A stretch of DNA of 40,092 bases, taken from positions 1 through 40,092 of the forward strand of contig CACKFK010000015.1 of assembly GCA_902599445.1 (NCBI GenBank), in the 5' to 3' direction. Position 1 is the stretch's first letter. The number at the start of each line of letters is the position of its first letter. Below are positions 7,901 through 16,709 of the stretch, in pieces. A model generated the notes under the pieces. That model worked only from the letters and a program-made list of their open reading frames with translations, made no database searches and was not told the DNA's origin. The translations under genes and the position numbers were made by a program. The stretch comes from an uncultured Alphaproteobacteria bacterium. GTDB lineage: Bacteria; Pseudomonadota; Alphaproteobacteria; Rhodobacterales; Rhodobacteraceae.

Positions 7901-9018
7901 TTTCTCAAAAAATCAAGGGCCTGAGTATAAGCACGTGGATTATTTTCCTTCATGGCTACTAAAGCTTTTTCAGCAAAGGTTTCATTTTTTGAAAAAGCCG
8001 CCGCCTGTATTGACATCCTTAACACTAAGGGATCATCTTGAACCAATTGCAGCAAATGTTCTAAGACTTGAACCTGACGTTCATATGCTCTTTTAAATTG
8101 CAATGCTATAGCTAGTGATAGGAGACTTGTGGGACTATTAGGATCAAGTTCGACACTTTTTTGTAAAAAACTAATAGAATCATCTAGTAACCCAACAGCT
8201 CCAAATGCTTGACCAACCATATCAAATAAAGCTTTATTTTCTGTCTTGTTGCAAGTTTTCTTCAAGTCATCCCAAAATAACTTTGAAAGTTTCTTTGAAG
8301 ACTTATTTACATATGACAGTAGTTCCGAACACTCTTTAAATGCCTGACCGCGATCCAAAAAATCTTGTTTAGAACTTCCGGTTCTAGCAATGACTTCAGA
8401 AAGTATATGTATTGGTATAGCTTCATTATATGAACCACTGCCAGAGGTTAGAATTCCTATTAATTCTCCATATTTATTAATCAATGCACCACCGCTAATT
8501 CCAGGTAAGTTTCTAACCGTTGAATGTATTCTCGCTTGTTTTAAGGTTTCCAATGGAGATGAAATTAATTCTCCTTCAGGAAAAACCCTAATCTTCCCTC
8601 TACCTATCCCATACCCGACCCCACGAAGTCCCTCGAATCCTTTTGGTGGCTGCATGTGAATAGATGGAATAACCAGGTCTTTTTTTTGACTCAACAAAAC
8701 CAAATCTGCATTATGATCATTAGGCAGGACATAGGCATCTACCAACGATCCGCTAGCATCTTGAATGCTAACAAAAAGATTATCCTCAACAACGTGCTTA
8801 TTTGTAACAAAAATATTGTTACCTAATGATACTGCACTAGCAATTACACTCCCAGTCCTCACTATCACGACTTTATTAACCCAATTGCAAACGGCTTTAT
8901 CATGAGGGCACGCTTCCCCCAAAGTAGGGAAAATTAAAAAGTTAAGTAAAAGGGTACTAAAAGGTAGTAATTTATTATAATATTTTAGCAAAAAAATTTC
9001 TCTTACACTGATATGCAA
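7882..9018 (-). CDS. Exported trypsin-fold serine protease with C-terminal TPR-like region
   Basis: In these 378 residues a hydrophobic segment (about 18-34) ends in LGEAC, giving a signal peptide or signal anchor with cleavage near Ala36. The protease domain has His75 (TNKHVVE), Asp105 (HNADLVLLS) and Ser175 (LPGISGGAL), a complete triad. From about residue 265 the chain becomes helical with TPR-like spacing (AFGAVGLLDDSISFLQKSVE, LDPNSPTSLLSLAIALQFKR), suggesting a protein-binding module. It converges on the subtilisin-like gene with a 19-bp overlap of the 3' ends. It lies 45 bp downstream of the aromatic operon on the same strand, so read-through is possible, but its content points to the protease group. 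The ATG start has no strong ribosome binding site. Confidence 0.8.
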   Translation of the reverse strand: MHISVREIFLLKYYNKLLPFSTLLLNFLIFPTLGEACPHDKAVCNWVNKVVIVRTGSVIASAVSLGNNIFVTNKHVVEDNLFVSIQDASGSLVDAYVLPNDHNADLVLLSQKKDLVIPSIHMQPPKGFEGLRGVGYGIGRGKIRVFPEGELISSPLETLKQARIHSTVRNLPGISGGALINKYGELIGILTSGSGSYNEAIPIHILSEVIARTGSSKQDFLDRGQAFKECSELLSYVNKSSKKLSKLFWDDLKKTCNKTENKALFDMVGQAFGAVGLLDDSISFLQKSVELDPNSPTSLLSLAIALQFKRAYERQVQVLEHLLQLVQDDPLVLRMSIQAAAFSKNETFAEKALVAMKENNPRAYTQALDFLRNYFESM

Positions 9019-9063
9019 TTGTTAAAAGTTACCATCATATTAAGTTTTTAATCTTTTTCTTCT

Positions 9064-10602
9064 TCAATGTAATCTTCGGTTCTTTTCACCTTCAAGCATG
9101 GTACATTCAAAATGTTCAAGAAGGATACCCACTTCTTCAAAATCACTGGCAATACCGTATAGGTACCGATCAGGTCGGATTAAAGCTGCAGTTGCACCTA
9201 ACAGATTAAGCCATTTTTCCACATCCATGGTTGCCTTAACTATACAAATCCCCCAATTCTGAATAATTTTTTGGTGCCTACGTGAAAACAGCCTTTTTAA
9301 GTCATGCCTTTGAAACATAATAAATTTGTAAAGAGCATAGTTATCTGAAAGAAACCCATCTTTGCTCAAGAATTGGGGCGAAATTTGCCCAAGAGGGCTA
9401 ACACCCTTTACCCAGTCTCCTAAACCTAGTTGTGGCTTTGGAAAATCAAAAACATTTGTTGGTGTTTCGGTTCCCTCCTGAAAATATTTGGAAATCAATT
9501 TAGGATCCCCTGATTTTATTGTTTTCCCACATTTAACCGCAAGATCAATGAATTCTCGAACATGAGACTTTCTTTCCTCCACATAGGAATTAATTGTCTT
9601 TTCAGATACCTTCTTTTCTAAGATTAACCCCAACCTCCATGCTAGTGCACTAGCATCTCTGATACCTGCACATAGTCCCTGTCCTAAGAATGGCGGTGAT
9701 TGATGAGCGCTATCGCCTGCTAACACAATATGATCATTTTTCCATTCTTTTCTAATAAGAGAGTGGAAAGTATAAATTTGGGCTCTTTCTATGTCTGCAT
9801 CTTCAGGACTAAGCCAAGGTTCGAGAAGTGACCATATGAATTTCGTCTGCCCCATACTTTCAATGTTATCACCAGGCAGAATCATTATTTCCCATCTCCG
9901 CCTCAATGAACTTATATAACAACGTGTCATTGGCCTTTCCGGATCGCAGTGTTGAATTGTATAATCTGGGAGTTTTGCTGCTCTGATAGAGCCTTCCCGA
10001 ATTTTTAAGTCTATCACCAACCATTTTTCATCTAAGCCTAGGTTGTCATGTCCGGATGGTATCTTTTCCCCAACTATAGATCTGGCCCCATCGCAGCCTA
10101 TCATCCAGGTTCCCTCATAGCACGACTCTTCCTCAGATAAATCTACCTGAGTGGATACTGATATTTTAGAGTCAGAATCTTTGATGTGTGTAACATTTTC
10201 ACCCAATCTAACGGTTATATTTGAAAACCTTCGTAATCCAGCTCTTAAAGTTTTCTCTAGATCTGGTTGAAAAAAATACCAGTTGTTTTCCCAACCTTGA
10301 TCACCTACTCCTTCAAAACCCTTTCGAACTAATAAAGTTTCGTTATTTCTCCCAACGAAGTGCATTCCTTTATGAGTAGATCGTGCAATGCTTCTAATTT
10401 TTGATGCTAGTCCTGCATTTTGGAAAACTCGCATAACTTCACCATCAAAATGAATAGCTCTCGGAGCTGGGTGTATTTCCTTAGATTTCTCTAGAACCAA
10501 AATGGACAAATCGTAGTTTCCAAGAAGATTAGCCAAGACGCTCCCAACTGGACCTAACCCCACAATAATTACATCAAATGAGTTATTATTCGAAGACATC
10601 AT
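9064..10602 (-). CDS. FAD-dependent aromatic hydroxylase, MhpA-like (operon-distal copy)
   Basis: This 512-residue class A flavoprotein monooxygenase has GLGPVGSVLANLLG (about 15-28) binding FAD, GCDGARS (169-175) as the DG motif, and LAGDSAHQSPPFLGQGLCAG (294-313) as the GD motif. The C-terminal region carries ALIRPDRYLYG, characteristic of the thioredoxin-like tail of MhpA and phenol hydroxylases. Relatives hydroxylate the ring of a phenolic acid ortho to an existing hydroxyl using NAD(P)H and O2. The substrate is unknown. It is the last gene of the minus-strand catabolic operon, 37 bp after the single-domain VOC gene. It differs clearly from the second hydroxylase at 14198-15781, so the two are not recent duplicates and may act on different ring intermediates. 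Confidence 0.82.
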   Translation of the reverse strand: MMSSNNNSFDVIIVGLGPVGSVLANLLGNYDLSILVLEKSKEIHPAPRAIHFDGEVMRVFQNAGLASKIRSIARSTHKGMHFVGRNNETLLVRKGFEGVGDQGWENNWYFFQPDLEKTLRAGLRRFSNITVRLGENVTHIKDSDSKISVSTQVDLSEEESCYEGTWMIGCDGARSIVGEKIPSGHDNLGLDEKWLVIDLKIREGSIRAAKLPDYTIQHCDPERPMTRCYISSLRRRWEIMILPGDNIESMGQTKFIWSLLEPWLSPEDADIERAQIYTFHSLIRKEWKNDHIVLAGDSAHQSPPFLGQGLCAGIRDASALAWRLGLILEKKVSEKTINSYVEERKSHVREFIDLAVKCGKTIKSGDPKLISKYFQEGTETPTNVFDFPKPQLGLGDWVKGVSPLGQISPQFLSKDGFLSDNYALYKFIMFQRHDLKRLFSRRHQKIIQNWGICIVKATMDVEKWLNLLGATAALIRPDRYLYGIASDFEEVGILLEHFECTMLEGEKNRRLH

Positions 10603-10639
10603 GACTAATAAAGTGTGCCGAGTTCATATATTCATGAGA

Positions 10640-11209
10640 TTAAATTTCATCTGCAAAAGTATTTGGCACATTAACGCCATATGCATTTACATAATTTCCT
10701 TCATCCGTAATTCTTGCCATATCACAAAAAATTTCGATCCTATGATGATCAGGATCCAACACATAAAAACTTTCATTCTCGCCCCAGGTACCATCACCAT
10801 CTTCATGAAATGAACTATGAATAACTGGGCCTCTTACGATTTCTAGCTTCATTTGACGAGCCCTCGAAAGATAAGCAGCAAAACTATCTCTATTAGGACA
10901 TTCAAAAGCAAAATGATGAATGCCTGCCGCAGATTCTGTCTGGGATTTTCTAATATATTTCCTCATAGGATCATGTGTTAGCACAAGGTCGTGGTGCCTA
11001 TTATTCAACCTGAGAAATACCATTTCAAATGGGATATTCTTATGTTCGCCAGCCTTATGTCGTTCAGAAATTTTCATGCCAAGAAAATTTCTATAAAAAG
11101 TTAGGGACTTTTCAATATCACTGACCTCAAGTGATACATGTTGGCACCTTTTGGCTCTTAAATCAGTAGGTATATTATTTAATTCCATCTTATTCACTAC
11201 ATTATTCAT
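10640..11209 (-). CDS. Single-domain VOC family protein, putative extradiol dioxygenase-type
   Basis: These 189 residues carry one vicinal-oxygen-chelate domain of two beta-alpha-beta-beta-beta units. Expected metal ligands are present: His24 (CQHVSLEV), His99 (GIHHFAFE, matching HxAF) and Glu159 (HRIEIFCD). VLDPDHHRIEIF is typical of ring-cleaving and glyoxalase-like VOC enzymes. Unlike the two-domain VOC enzyme at the operon start, it has only the catalytic-type domain, so it could be a small extradiol dioxygenase, an isomerase or a glyoxalase-type enzyme. The position between the TRAP permease (13 bp) and a hydroxylase (37 bp) supports a role in the same aromatic pathway. The start could also be a later Met at residue 8; no ribosome binding site decides it. 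Confidence 0.75.
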   Translation of the reverse strand: MNNVVNKMELNNIPTDLRAKRCQHVSLEVSDIEKSLTFYRNFLGMKISERHKAGEHKNIPFEMVFLRLNNRHHDLVLTHDPMRKYIRKSQTESAAGIHHFAFECPNRDSFAAYLSRARQMKLEIVRGPVIHSSFHEDGDGTWGENESFYVLDPDHHRIEIFCDMARITDEGNYVNAYGVNVPNTFADEI

Positions 11210-11222
11210 ATTTAAATCTTTA

Positions 11223-12542
11223 TCAGTATAACAGCCTAACTAATAACAGTGTTATACCAGGGAAGAAGAATAGCAGTCCCACCCTTAAAAAATCGCTAAG
11301 CAGAAATGGCAATATCCCTTTAAAAGTATCTCCTATAGGGACATCTTTAGCAAGTTTGTTAATAATAAAAACATTTAAGCCTACTGGAGGAGTAATTAAA
11401 CCCACTTCAACAACGATCAGGGTTAATATTCCAAACCAGATTGCAGTCTCTTCAACCGACATTCCAAAATCAAGTTGAACTATTATAGGAAAAAAAACAG
11501 GTATCGTTAGTAAAATCATAGCTAAGCTATCCATCAGACAGCCTAGTAAGAGATATATAAGTAATATCATTGCAACAATGATGAATGGTGAGAATTTATA
11601 TGCGATCACAGTTTCTGCAAGAAAATTAGTTATTCTAGTCAACGCAATAAAGGAATTAAAAAATTCGGCCCCTAGTAATACGACAAAAATCATTCCTGCT
11701 GTCACTGCTGTATCCTGTATGACATCAACCAAATCAGTGTATGAAAAATTCTTACTAAGGATCGCCATTAAACCAGTACCAGCCGCTCCTACTGCAGCTC
11801 CTTCAGTTGGGGTAAACCACCCCAAATAAATACCACCAATAACCAACAAGAAAATAAGCACTACCTGCCAGATATCTTTAAACAATATGAACCGTGTCTT
11901 CCAATCAACTAATGCTTTTTGAGGGCCAGAATCAGGAAATATCCTGACAAAAATAGCAATTGCTAAAATGTAACCGATAGCCGCCAAAAGTCCTGGTATA
12001 AAAGCAGCCAAAAACATCTTAGCAATATTTTGTTCTGTCAATATCGAATAAATAATTAAGATTACAGAAGGTGGTATCAATATTCCTAAAGTTCCACCAG
12101 CTGCCAAGGATCCAGTGCTGAGTGCGCCAGAGTATCCCATTTTTCTTAATTCTGGCAATGCAACCTTACCCATCGTAGCGGCGGTAGCTAGTGACGAACC
12201 ACAAATAGCACCAAATCCAGCACATGCACCAACAGCGGCCATCGCTACTCCACCTTTGCGATGCCCTAAACATGCCCCAGTGAACCTAAATAAAGAAGTG
12301 CTCATACCCGCTTTAGCAGCAAAATTACCCATTAATAGAAACAAAGGAATTACACTTAAAGAATAATTAGAAAAGAGATGCCAAGCACTAGTTTTAACCT
12401 GAGAAAGAATGGGTAACCAGCCAGCAATTAAAGCCGTCCCGCAGCTTCCAACAAGCAACATTGATAATCCAATGGGTACACGGAATGATAATAAAACTAA
12501 TAAAATTGGGAATGCAATAATACCTAAGCTCATACGATCCAT
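11223..12542 (-). CDS. dctM: TRAP transporter large permease, DctM family
   Basis: The 439-residue integral membrane protein has about twelve hydrophobic segments. Family features include GAICGSSLATAATMGKVALP in the first half, GTLGILIPPSVILIIYSI and the C-terminal GLITPPVGLNVFIINKLAKD. It is the ion-coupled translocation subunit of a tripartite ATP-independent periplasmic transporter and works with the DctQ and DctP proteins encoded just upstream; two bases separate it from dctQ. The gene sits between catabolic genes, so the substrate is probably the aromatic or related acid degraded by this operon (inference). Confidence 0.92.
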   Translation of the reverse strand: MDRMSLGIIAFPILLVLLSFRVPIGLSMLLVGSCGTALIAGWLPILSQVKTSAWHLFSNYSLSVIPLFLLMGNFAAKAGMSTSLFRFTGACLGHRKGGVAMAAVGACAGFGAICGSSLATAATMGKVALPELRKMGYSGALSTGSLAAGGTLGILIPPSVILIIYSILTEQNIAKMFLAAFIPGLLAAIGYILAIAIFVRIFPDSGPQKALVDWKTRFILFKDIWQVVLIFLLVIGGIYLGWFTPTEGAAVGAAGTGLMAILSKNFSYTDLVDVIQDTAVTAGMIFVVLLGAEFFNSFIALTRITNFLAETVIAYKFSPFIIVAMILLIYLLLGCLMDSLAMILLTIPVFFPIIVQLDFGMSVEETAIWFGILTLIVVEVGLITPPVGLNVFIINKLAKDVPIGDTFKGILPFLLSDFLRVGLLFFFPGITLLLVRLLY

Positions 12543-12544
12543 TT

Positions 12545-13084
12545 TTATTTTTCCACAAACAACTGTCTAAAAGACACTATGCTGGAATAAAAACACACTA
12601 CGGATAATAGAAAAAATGAAAATATTGCTGGGATAAATGCTAACCACACAGGGATTTTTAGGAGCATCGTTTGTTCATTATAATGAAACATATCTCCAAC
12701 ACCATAAAGCATCCGCCACGTAAAAAATGCCGCAACTAAACCAAATAATAAACAACTAAAAGAATCTAATGCTGTTCTACACCAAAAGGGAAACTTTGCG
12801 CTAAAAAAATCTACAATTACATTACCATTTTTTAACTGACATAATGGAAGGAAAGAAAAAATAGCTACAGCACAACCCATCTCTACTAACTCAAAATCAC
12901 CTAGCACAGGTGCAGAAAACACTACCCTTCCACAAATCGATAAAACGCTTACGCAAACTATAAAAAGTAATACCCCCCCACCAAATAACGTCAAGCATGT
13001 TGATATCAGAAACAAAGCGCGCCCAATTTTGTCTTTTGGGCGCGCTTCAAAGGAGTAATCTCTTGAACCAGGACTAGTTTTCAT
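12545..13084 (-). CDS. dctQ: TRAP transporter small permease, DctQ family
   Basis: The 179-residue protein has four hydrophobic segments (about residues 22-48, 60-82, 104-126 and 143-170) and the DctQ pattern ICGRVVF followed by an acidic residue pair in FELVEMG. It forms the membrane complex with DctM. Its ATG overlaps the end of dctP by 11 bases and dctM follows after two bases, a tightly coupled transporter unit. The N-terminal 20 residues are charged and cytoplasmic in style. Confidence 0.88.
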   Translation of the reverse strand: MKTSPGSRDYSFEARPKDKIGRALFLISTCLTLFGGGVLLFIVCVSVLSICGRVVFSAPVLGDFELVEMGCAVAIFSFLPLCQLKNGNVIVDFFSAKFPFWCRTALDSFSCLLFGLVAAFFTWRMLYGVGDMFHYNEQTMLLKIPVWLAFIPAIFSFFLLSVVCFYSSIVSFRQLFVEK

Positions 13085-14105
13085 ATTTTGCTATTAGATC
13101 ACGTGCTGTCCTAACAAGCATTTCTCCATCCATACCCTTTTGATTCGCGTCTGCAATCCAGGCTTTAATTAATTGATCACCTGCAGTTTTCATCTCTGCC
13201 AATGCTTCACCAGACAATTCATGAAATTCTCCGCCAGCGTCCACTGCTAATTTTCTTGCTGGAACTTCGAATTCATCCCAAAGCGCCCCAGCTAACTTTG
13301 CTAGCGCCATTCCAGAATTTGCATCGATGATTTTCTTAAGTTCATCGCTGAGAGACTCATACTTTGCCTTATTCATTAAGAATAGAAATGGAGTCGTATA
13401 GAGACCACGGTCACCACTCACCTCGGTATGTGCCTTGGTTAATTCCTGCAGTTTGAAGGATGGCATGATTTCCCACGGCACAACCATTCCATCAATCACA
13501 CCCTTTGATAAGGAGGGGGCAACCTGGGGCACAGGCATTCCAACAGGTGTGGCACCGAGCCCTTCAAGCATCTTACTGATCACGCGCGTAGGCCCTCTCA
13601 TCTTTAACCCTTTGAGATCATCAACAGATTTAATAAGCTTATCTTTCGTGTGTATTTTCCCTGGCGCATGGACATGAACAGTCAAAATCTTATAATCTTT
13701 AAGATCTTCTGCCCCAACAGTTTCTGCATAATTTTGAGCTGCTTGTGATGTAGCCAAGGACGATGACGCCATGAAGGGTAAATCAAATACTTCCAATCTA
13801 GGGAACCTACCTGGCGTATAGCCTGCAACAGTCCAAATGAGGTCAACGACACCATCTCTGACTTGATCAACTAACTGAGGAGGCTTTCCTCCTAGCTGCA
13901 TAGCTGGATATATCTCGACTTTCAGTTTTCCTCCTGATTCCTTCTCTATCTTATCCCCCCACGGCTTTACAAACTTAGCATTTGAGTTTGCGGGCATAGG
14001 TGGAAAGGAATGAAATTTCAGCACTACGGTTTCAGCAAATAAAGGACTGGTTAAAATAGATACAAAAAAACCTATAGCGACAATTGATTTAATTTTCTTA
14101 AGCAA
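13074..14105 (-). CDS. dctP: TRAP transporter periplasmic solute-binding protein, DctP family
   Basis: This solute receptor has 343 residues from TTG at 14105. That start follows GGAGG by five bases and gives a clean signal peptide (LKKIKSIVAIGFFVSILTS, cleavage after SPLFA). The earlier in-frame TTG at 14117 would put the ribosome binding site inside the coding region. Mature sequence begins ETVVLKFHSFPPM and has the DctP pattern LKMRGPTRVISKMLEGLGAT followed by PQVAPSLSKGVIDGMVVPWE. The Arg in the MRGPTR segment corresponds to the family's carboxylate-binding Arg region, so the ligand is probably an organic acid. It is first in the transporter unit and 92 bp after the hydroxylase gene. Confidence 0.9.
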   Translation of the reverse strand: MLKKIKSIVAIGFFVSILTSPLFAETVVLKFHSFPPMPANSNAKFVKPWGDKIEKESGGKLKVEIYPAMQLGGKPPQLVDQVRDGVVDLIWTVAGYTPGRFPRLEVFDLPFMASSSLATSQAAQNYAETVGAEDLKDYKILTVHVHAPGKIHTKDKLIKSVDDLKGLKMRGPTRVISKMLEGLGATPVGMPVPQVAPSLSKGVIDGMVVPWEIMPSFKLQELTKAHTEVSGDRGLYTTPFLFLMNKAKYESLSDELKKIIDANSGMALAKLAGALWDEFEVPARKLAVDAGGEFHELSGEALAEMKTAGDQLIKAWIADANQKGMDGEMLVRTARDLIAKYEN

Positions 14106-14110
14106 TGTAT

Positions 14111-14115
14111 CCTCC
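14111..14115 (-). promoter_or_regulatory. Shine-Dalgarno GGAGG for dctP
   Basis: GGAGG lies five bases before TTG at 14105, which decides the dctP start against the longer reading from 14117. Confidence 0.75.
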
Positions 14116-14197
14116 AAATATTTATCTTTGTTTTAAAACTCTTAAGTTTGCATAACTTAGTCATGAATGATATTTAAACTTTCTGGGCAGGCATTAA

Positions 14198-15781
14198 TCA
14201 AGCTTTATTTTGAAATGTTTTAGTAATTCGAAAAAAACTTTCGAATGAATTCAAGGCCGAAATCGATGCTATGTATCTATCTGGCCGAATAAAAAAAGCC
14301 CTATCAATATAATTTATAAAATTTTTGTCAGACAAAAGCCTTGAAACATCCCTTACTATTGTAAAATCAGCAGGAACTGGATTCATCCATTCGGGAGTCA
14401 CACCAATTATTAAGACACCCTTTTTTCTAAACTTAGTTATAACGTCTCGTTTAATTGATTTTTCTGGAGTTTCAGAAAAAATTAAGATGACGCTCTCATT
14501 ATTGAACAAATTGTCTAAAAGAAACTGATTACCATTAACATCTTCCACAACGGGTTGAGGGAAAAGCCTTCCTATCATTTTATTATTTTTTTTATCATAG
14601 GACTTCCATATTAAACCACTACTAAAATAAGGTTTAGGTTTGAACTTCATTTGTGAAACATATGCCCACGCTGGAGTATATAAAGACAAAATAAAGAATA
14701 TTACTCTAGTAAAAAAAGCAGAAAAAATACTTTTGGGAGCTAATATTCTTCCCATTAGGATTGAAATATTTATCATTTGCCAAACATGAATCTTTCTCTC
14801 AATCTCGTAACTTTTTAAAATATTGGGATTGCTATACTTTATTGCATACGCCAATTTCCAACCGAGGTTATGGGCATCTCTTATACCGCTATTCATACCT
14901 TGACCTGCAAAAGGCGGTGACAAATGGGCGGCATCCCCAGCTAAAAAGATATTCCCCTGGCTCCATTTATCTGCCACTAAAGCATTGAAGGTATAGATAC
15001 ATTTTCTTCGGACACTCGCGTTATTTTCATAACCTTTCCTACTAAGTAGTTCACTTAAGAAAGCTTTGCTGCAATGGCCGTTTTCACACTCATCTTCTTG
15101 TAACTTGAATTCATATCTCCTAATACCTTTTGGACCTGGCAATGTGATACAAGGTCGCTTGCTATCACAGTGAACTTGAGTATGCCGGAATTTATTTGCT
15201 GTCTCAAAGAGATCAATGATTAACCATCTTTCGTTAAAATTTAATCCCGTTAACTTAATTCCTAATTTTTTCCGAATAGCTGAACTACCTCCATCGCATG
15301 CAATGACATATTTTGATTGAATGCTAATAGGGATTCTTTTGCATGAAATGTGAGAAATAATTGATTTTTTTTTATTTATTATTTCCGTAAGAGTTGAGTT
15401 AAAATAAATCTTTACACAATTATATTTCTGCAAATTTTTTAATAAGATGTTTTCTAATTCCGGTTGATCAAAACCATTTCGCTTATAATAACCATACGTC
15501 TTTAATTGAGGCTCAACAATTGCAAAGGTTTTTCCAGCTGGGGAAAGATAATGTGAGCCATAATTTTTCGAAACTAACGGTAAAAAAGACTCTGTTATTC
15601 CTATGGCTTGAAGAGTTCTGAGGGACTCATCATCTACAGAGACAGCTCTGGGCTCTTTACCAGTTGATGGATTTTTTTCAACCAAAATGCATTCAATCCC
15701 GTAGGCACCTAAAATGTTTGACAATACCAAACCAGTTGGACCCGCACCAACAACCAAGATATCAGTATCTATAATATCCAT
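14198..15781 (-). CDS. FAD-dependent aromatic hydroxylase, MhpA-like (operon-proximal copy)
   Basis: The 527-residue class A flavoprotein monooxygenase has GAGPTGLVLSNILG (about 12-25), ACDGGSSAIR (161-170, DG motif) and LAGDAAHLSPPFAGQGMNSG (280-299, GD motif). A C-terminal thioredoxin-like region (about 400-520) ends with FFIRPDRYIA, as in MhpA-type 3-(3-hydroxyphenyl)propionate hydroxylases. It follows the FAH-family gene by 20 bp and precedes dctP. The predicted role is ring hydroxylation to a catechol-type substrate for the extradiol enzyme encoded two genes upstream. Lys/Asn-rich stretches (for example INKKKS) reflect the AT-rich codon use of the region. The substrate cannot be assigned. 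Confidence 0.83.
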   Translation of the reverse strand: MDIIDTDILVVGAGPTGLVLSNILGAYGIECILVEKNPSTGKEPRAVSVDDESLRTLQAIGITESFLPLVSKNYGSHYLSPAGKTFAIVEPQLKTYGYYKRNGFDQPELENILLKNLQKYNCVKIYFNSTLTEIINKKKSIISHISCKRIPISIQSKYVIACDGGSSAIRKKLGIKLTGLNFNERWLIIDLFETANKFRHTQVHCDSKRPCITLPGPKGIRRYEFKLQEDECENGHCSKAFLSELLSRKGYENNASVRRKCIYTFNALVADKWSQGNIFLAGDAAHLSPPFAGQGMNSGIRDAHNLGWKLAYAIKYSNPNILKSYEIERKIHVWQMINISILMGRILAPKSIFSAFFTRVIFFILSLYTPAWAYVSQMKFKPKPYFSSGLIWKSYDKKNNKMIGRLFPQPVVEDVNGNQFLLDNLFNNESVILIFSETPEKSIKRDVITKFRKKGVLIIGVTPEWMNPVPADFTIVRDVSRLLSDKNFINYIDRAFFIRPDRYIASISALNSFESFFRITKTFQNKA

Positions 15782-15801
15782 TGTGATAGAATTTACTTTG
15801 G

Positions 15802-16662
15802 CTAAAGCGAACTTTCATTTATTACATTATTTCTTAAGAGACCGACTCCAGGAATCTCTACCTCAACCTTATCACCCTCTTTTAAATATAATGGGGGGTC
15901 ACGTCTATCGCCAACTCCACCCGGGGTACCAGTAACAATTACATCCCCAGCAGAAAGACATGTGAAGGTCGAACAGTAAGCAATAAGTCTGGGTATATCA
16001 AAAATAAGTTGATCAAGACAAGAATCCTGAACAACTTTGTCATTCAAGCGGGTTTGGATTTTTAACTGCCTATAATCAGGTATTGACTGCCTTAATACCA
16101 TACCAGGACCAAAAGCACCGGTCTTCGGAAAATTTTTTCCTGGAGTGAATTGACTAGTGTGTCTTTGCCAATCCCTAACGCTCCCATCATTATAACAGGA
16201 ATAACCAGCTATATGGTCCATTGCATTTTTTTCTTGAATATTTTTCCCCCCTTTTCCAATTATAACAGCCAACTCACCTTCAAAATCAAATCGATCTGAT
16301 TCATACGGTTTTACTAAGTACTGATTATGGGCAACCTGAGAATCTGCAAACCGAGTAAAGATTGTCGGATAACCTGACACCTCCCTCTTAGTTTCCAAGC
16401 GATGTTTTTCATAATTTAAACCAATGCAGAGTATTTTTCGGGGATCTGGTATCACAGGTAGGAAAGCAATATCTGATACAGAATAATCAGGGGACAAATT
16501 ATCTAAATTTTCAATTAAGGAAATAGCATTTGTTGCTAGCATCTCCATAATGGTTTTAGATCTTACTTTTCCTTTTAACCTTTCACCAAGATCAATAATA
16601 CCCTCTTTTTTTTCAATCCCAAAAGTTGCCTTACCTAATCTTAAAAAGCTCACTAATCGCAT
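15802..16662 (-). CDS. Fumarylacetoacetate hydrolase (FAH) family protein
   Basis: The 286 residues contain the complete FAH catalytic domain: ILCIGLNYEKH (78-87), metal ligands Glu128 and Glu130 in FEGELAVIIG, Asp159 in CYNDGSVRDWQ, then TPGKNFPKTGAFGP, and VTGTPGGVGDRRDPP near the end. An N-terminal 70-residue domain is typical of 5-oxopent-3-ene-tricarboxylate decarboxylase/acylpyruvase-type members. Such enzymes hydrolyse C-C bonds in acylpyruvates, or decarboxylate or hydrate meta-cleavage products. Between the VOC dioxygenase and the hydroxylase, it is the likely processor of the ring-opened product. GAGGG four bases before the ATG supports the start. Confidence 0.87.
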   Translation of the reverse strand: MRLVSFLRLGKATFGIEKKEGIIDLGERLKGKVRSKTIMEMLATNAISLIENLDNLSPDYSVSDIAFLPVIPDPRKILCIGLNYEKHRLETKREVSGYPTIFTRFADSQVAHNQYLVKPYESDRFDFEGELAVIIGKGGKNIQEKNAMDHIAGYSCYNDGSVRDWQRHTSQFTPGKNFPKTGAFGPGMVLRQSIPDYRQLKIQTRLNDKVVQDSCLDQLIFDIPRLIAYCSTFTCLSAGDVIVTGTPGGVGDRRDPPLYLKEGDKVEVEIPGVGLLRNNVINESSL

Positions 16663-16709
16663 GTCACCCTCACAATCGTTGATTTCATTGTTATTTATAA
16701 ATTTGTACT

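Noticed and set aside
14106-14117. TTG 14117 as the dctP start
   Set aside because: The GGAGG ribosome binding site would lie inside the coding region; TTG 14105 is five bases after it.
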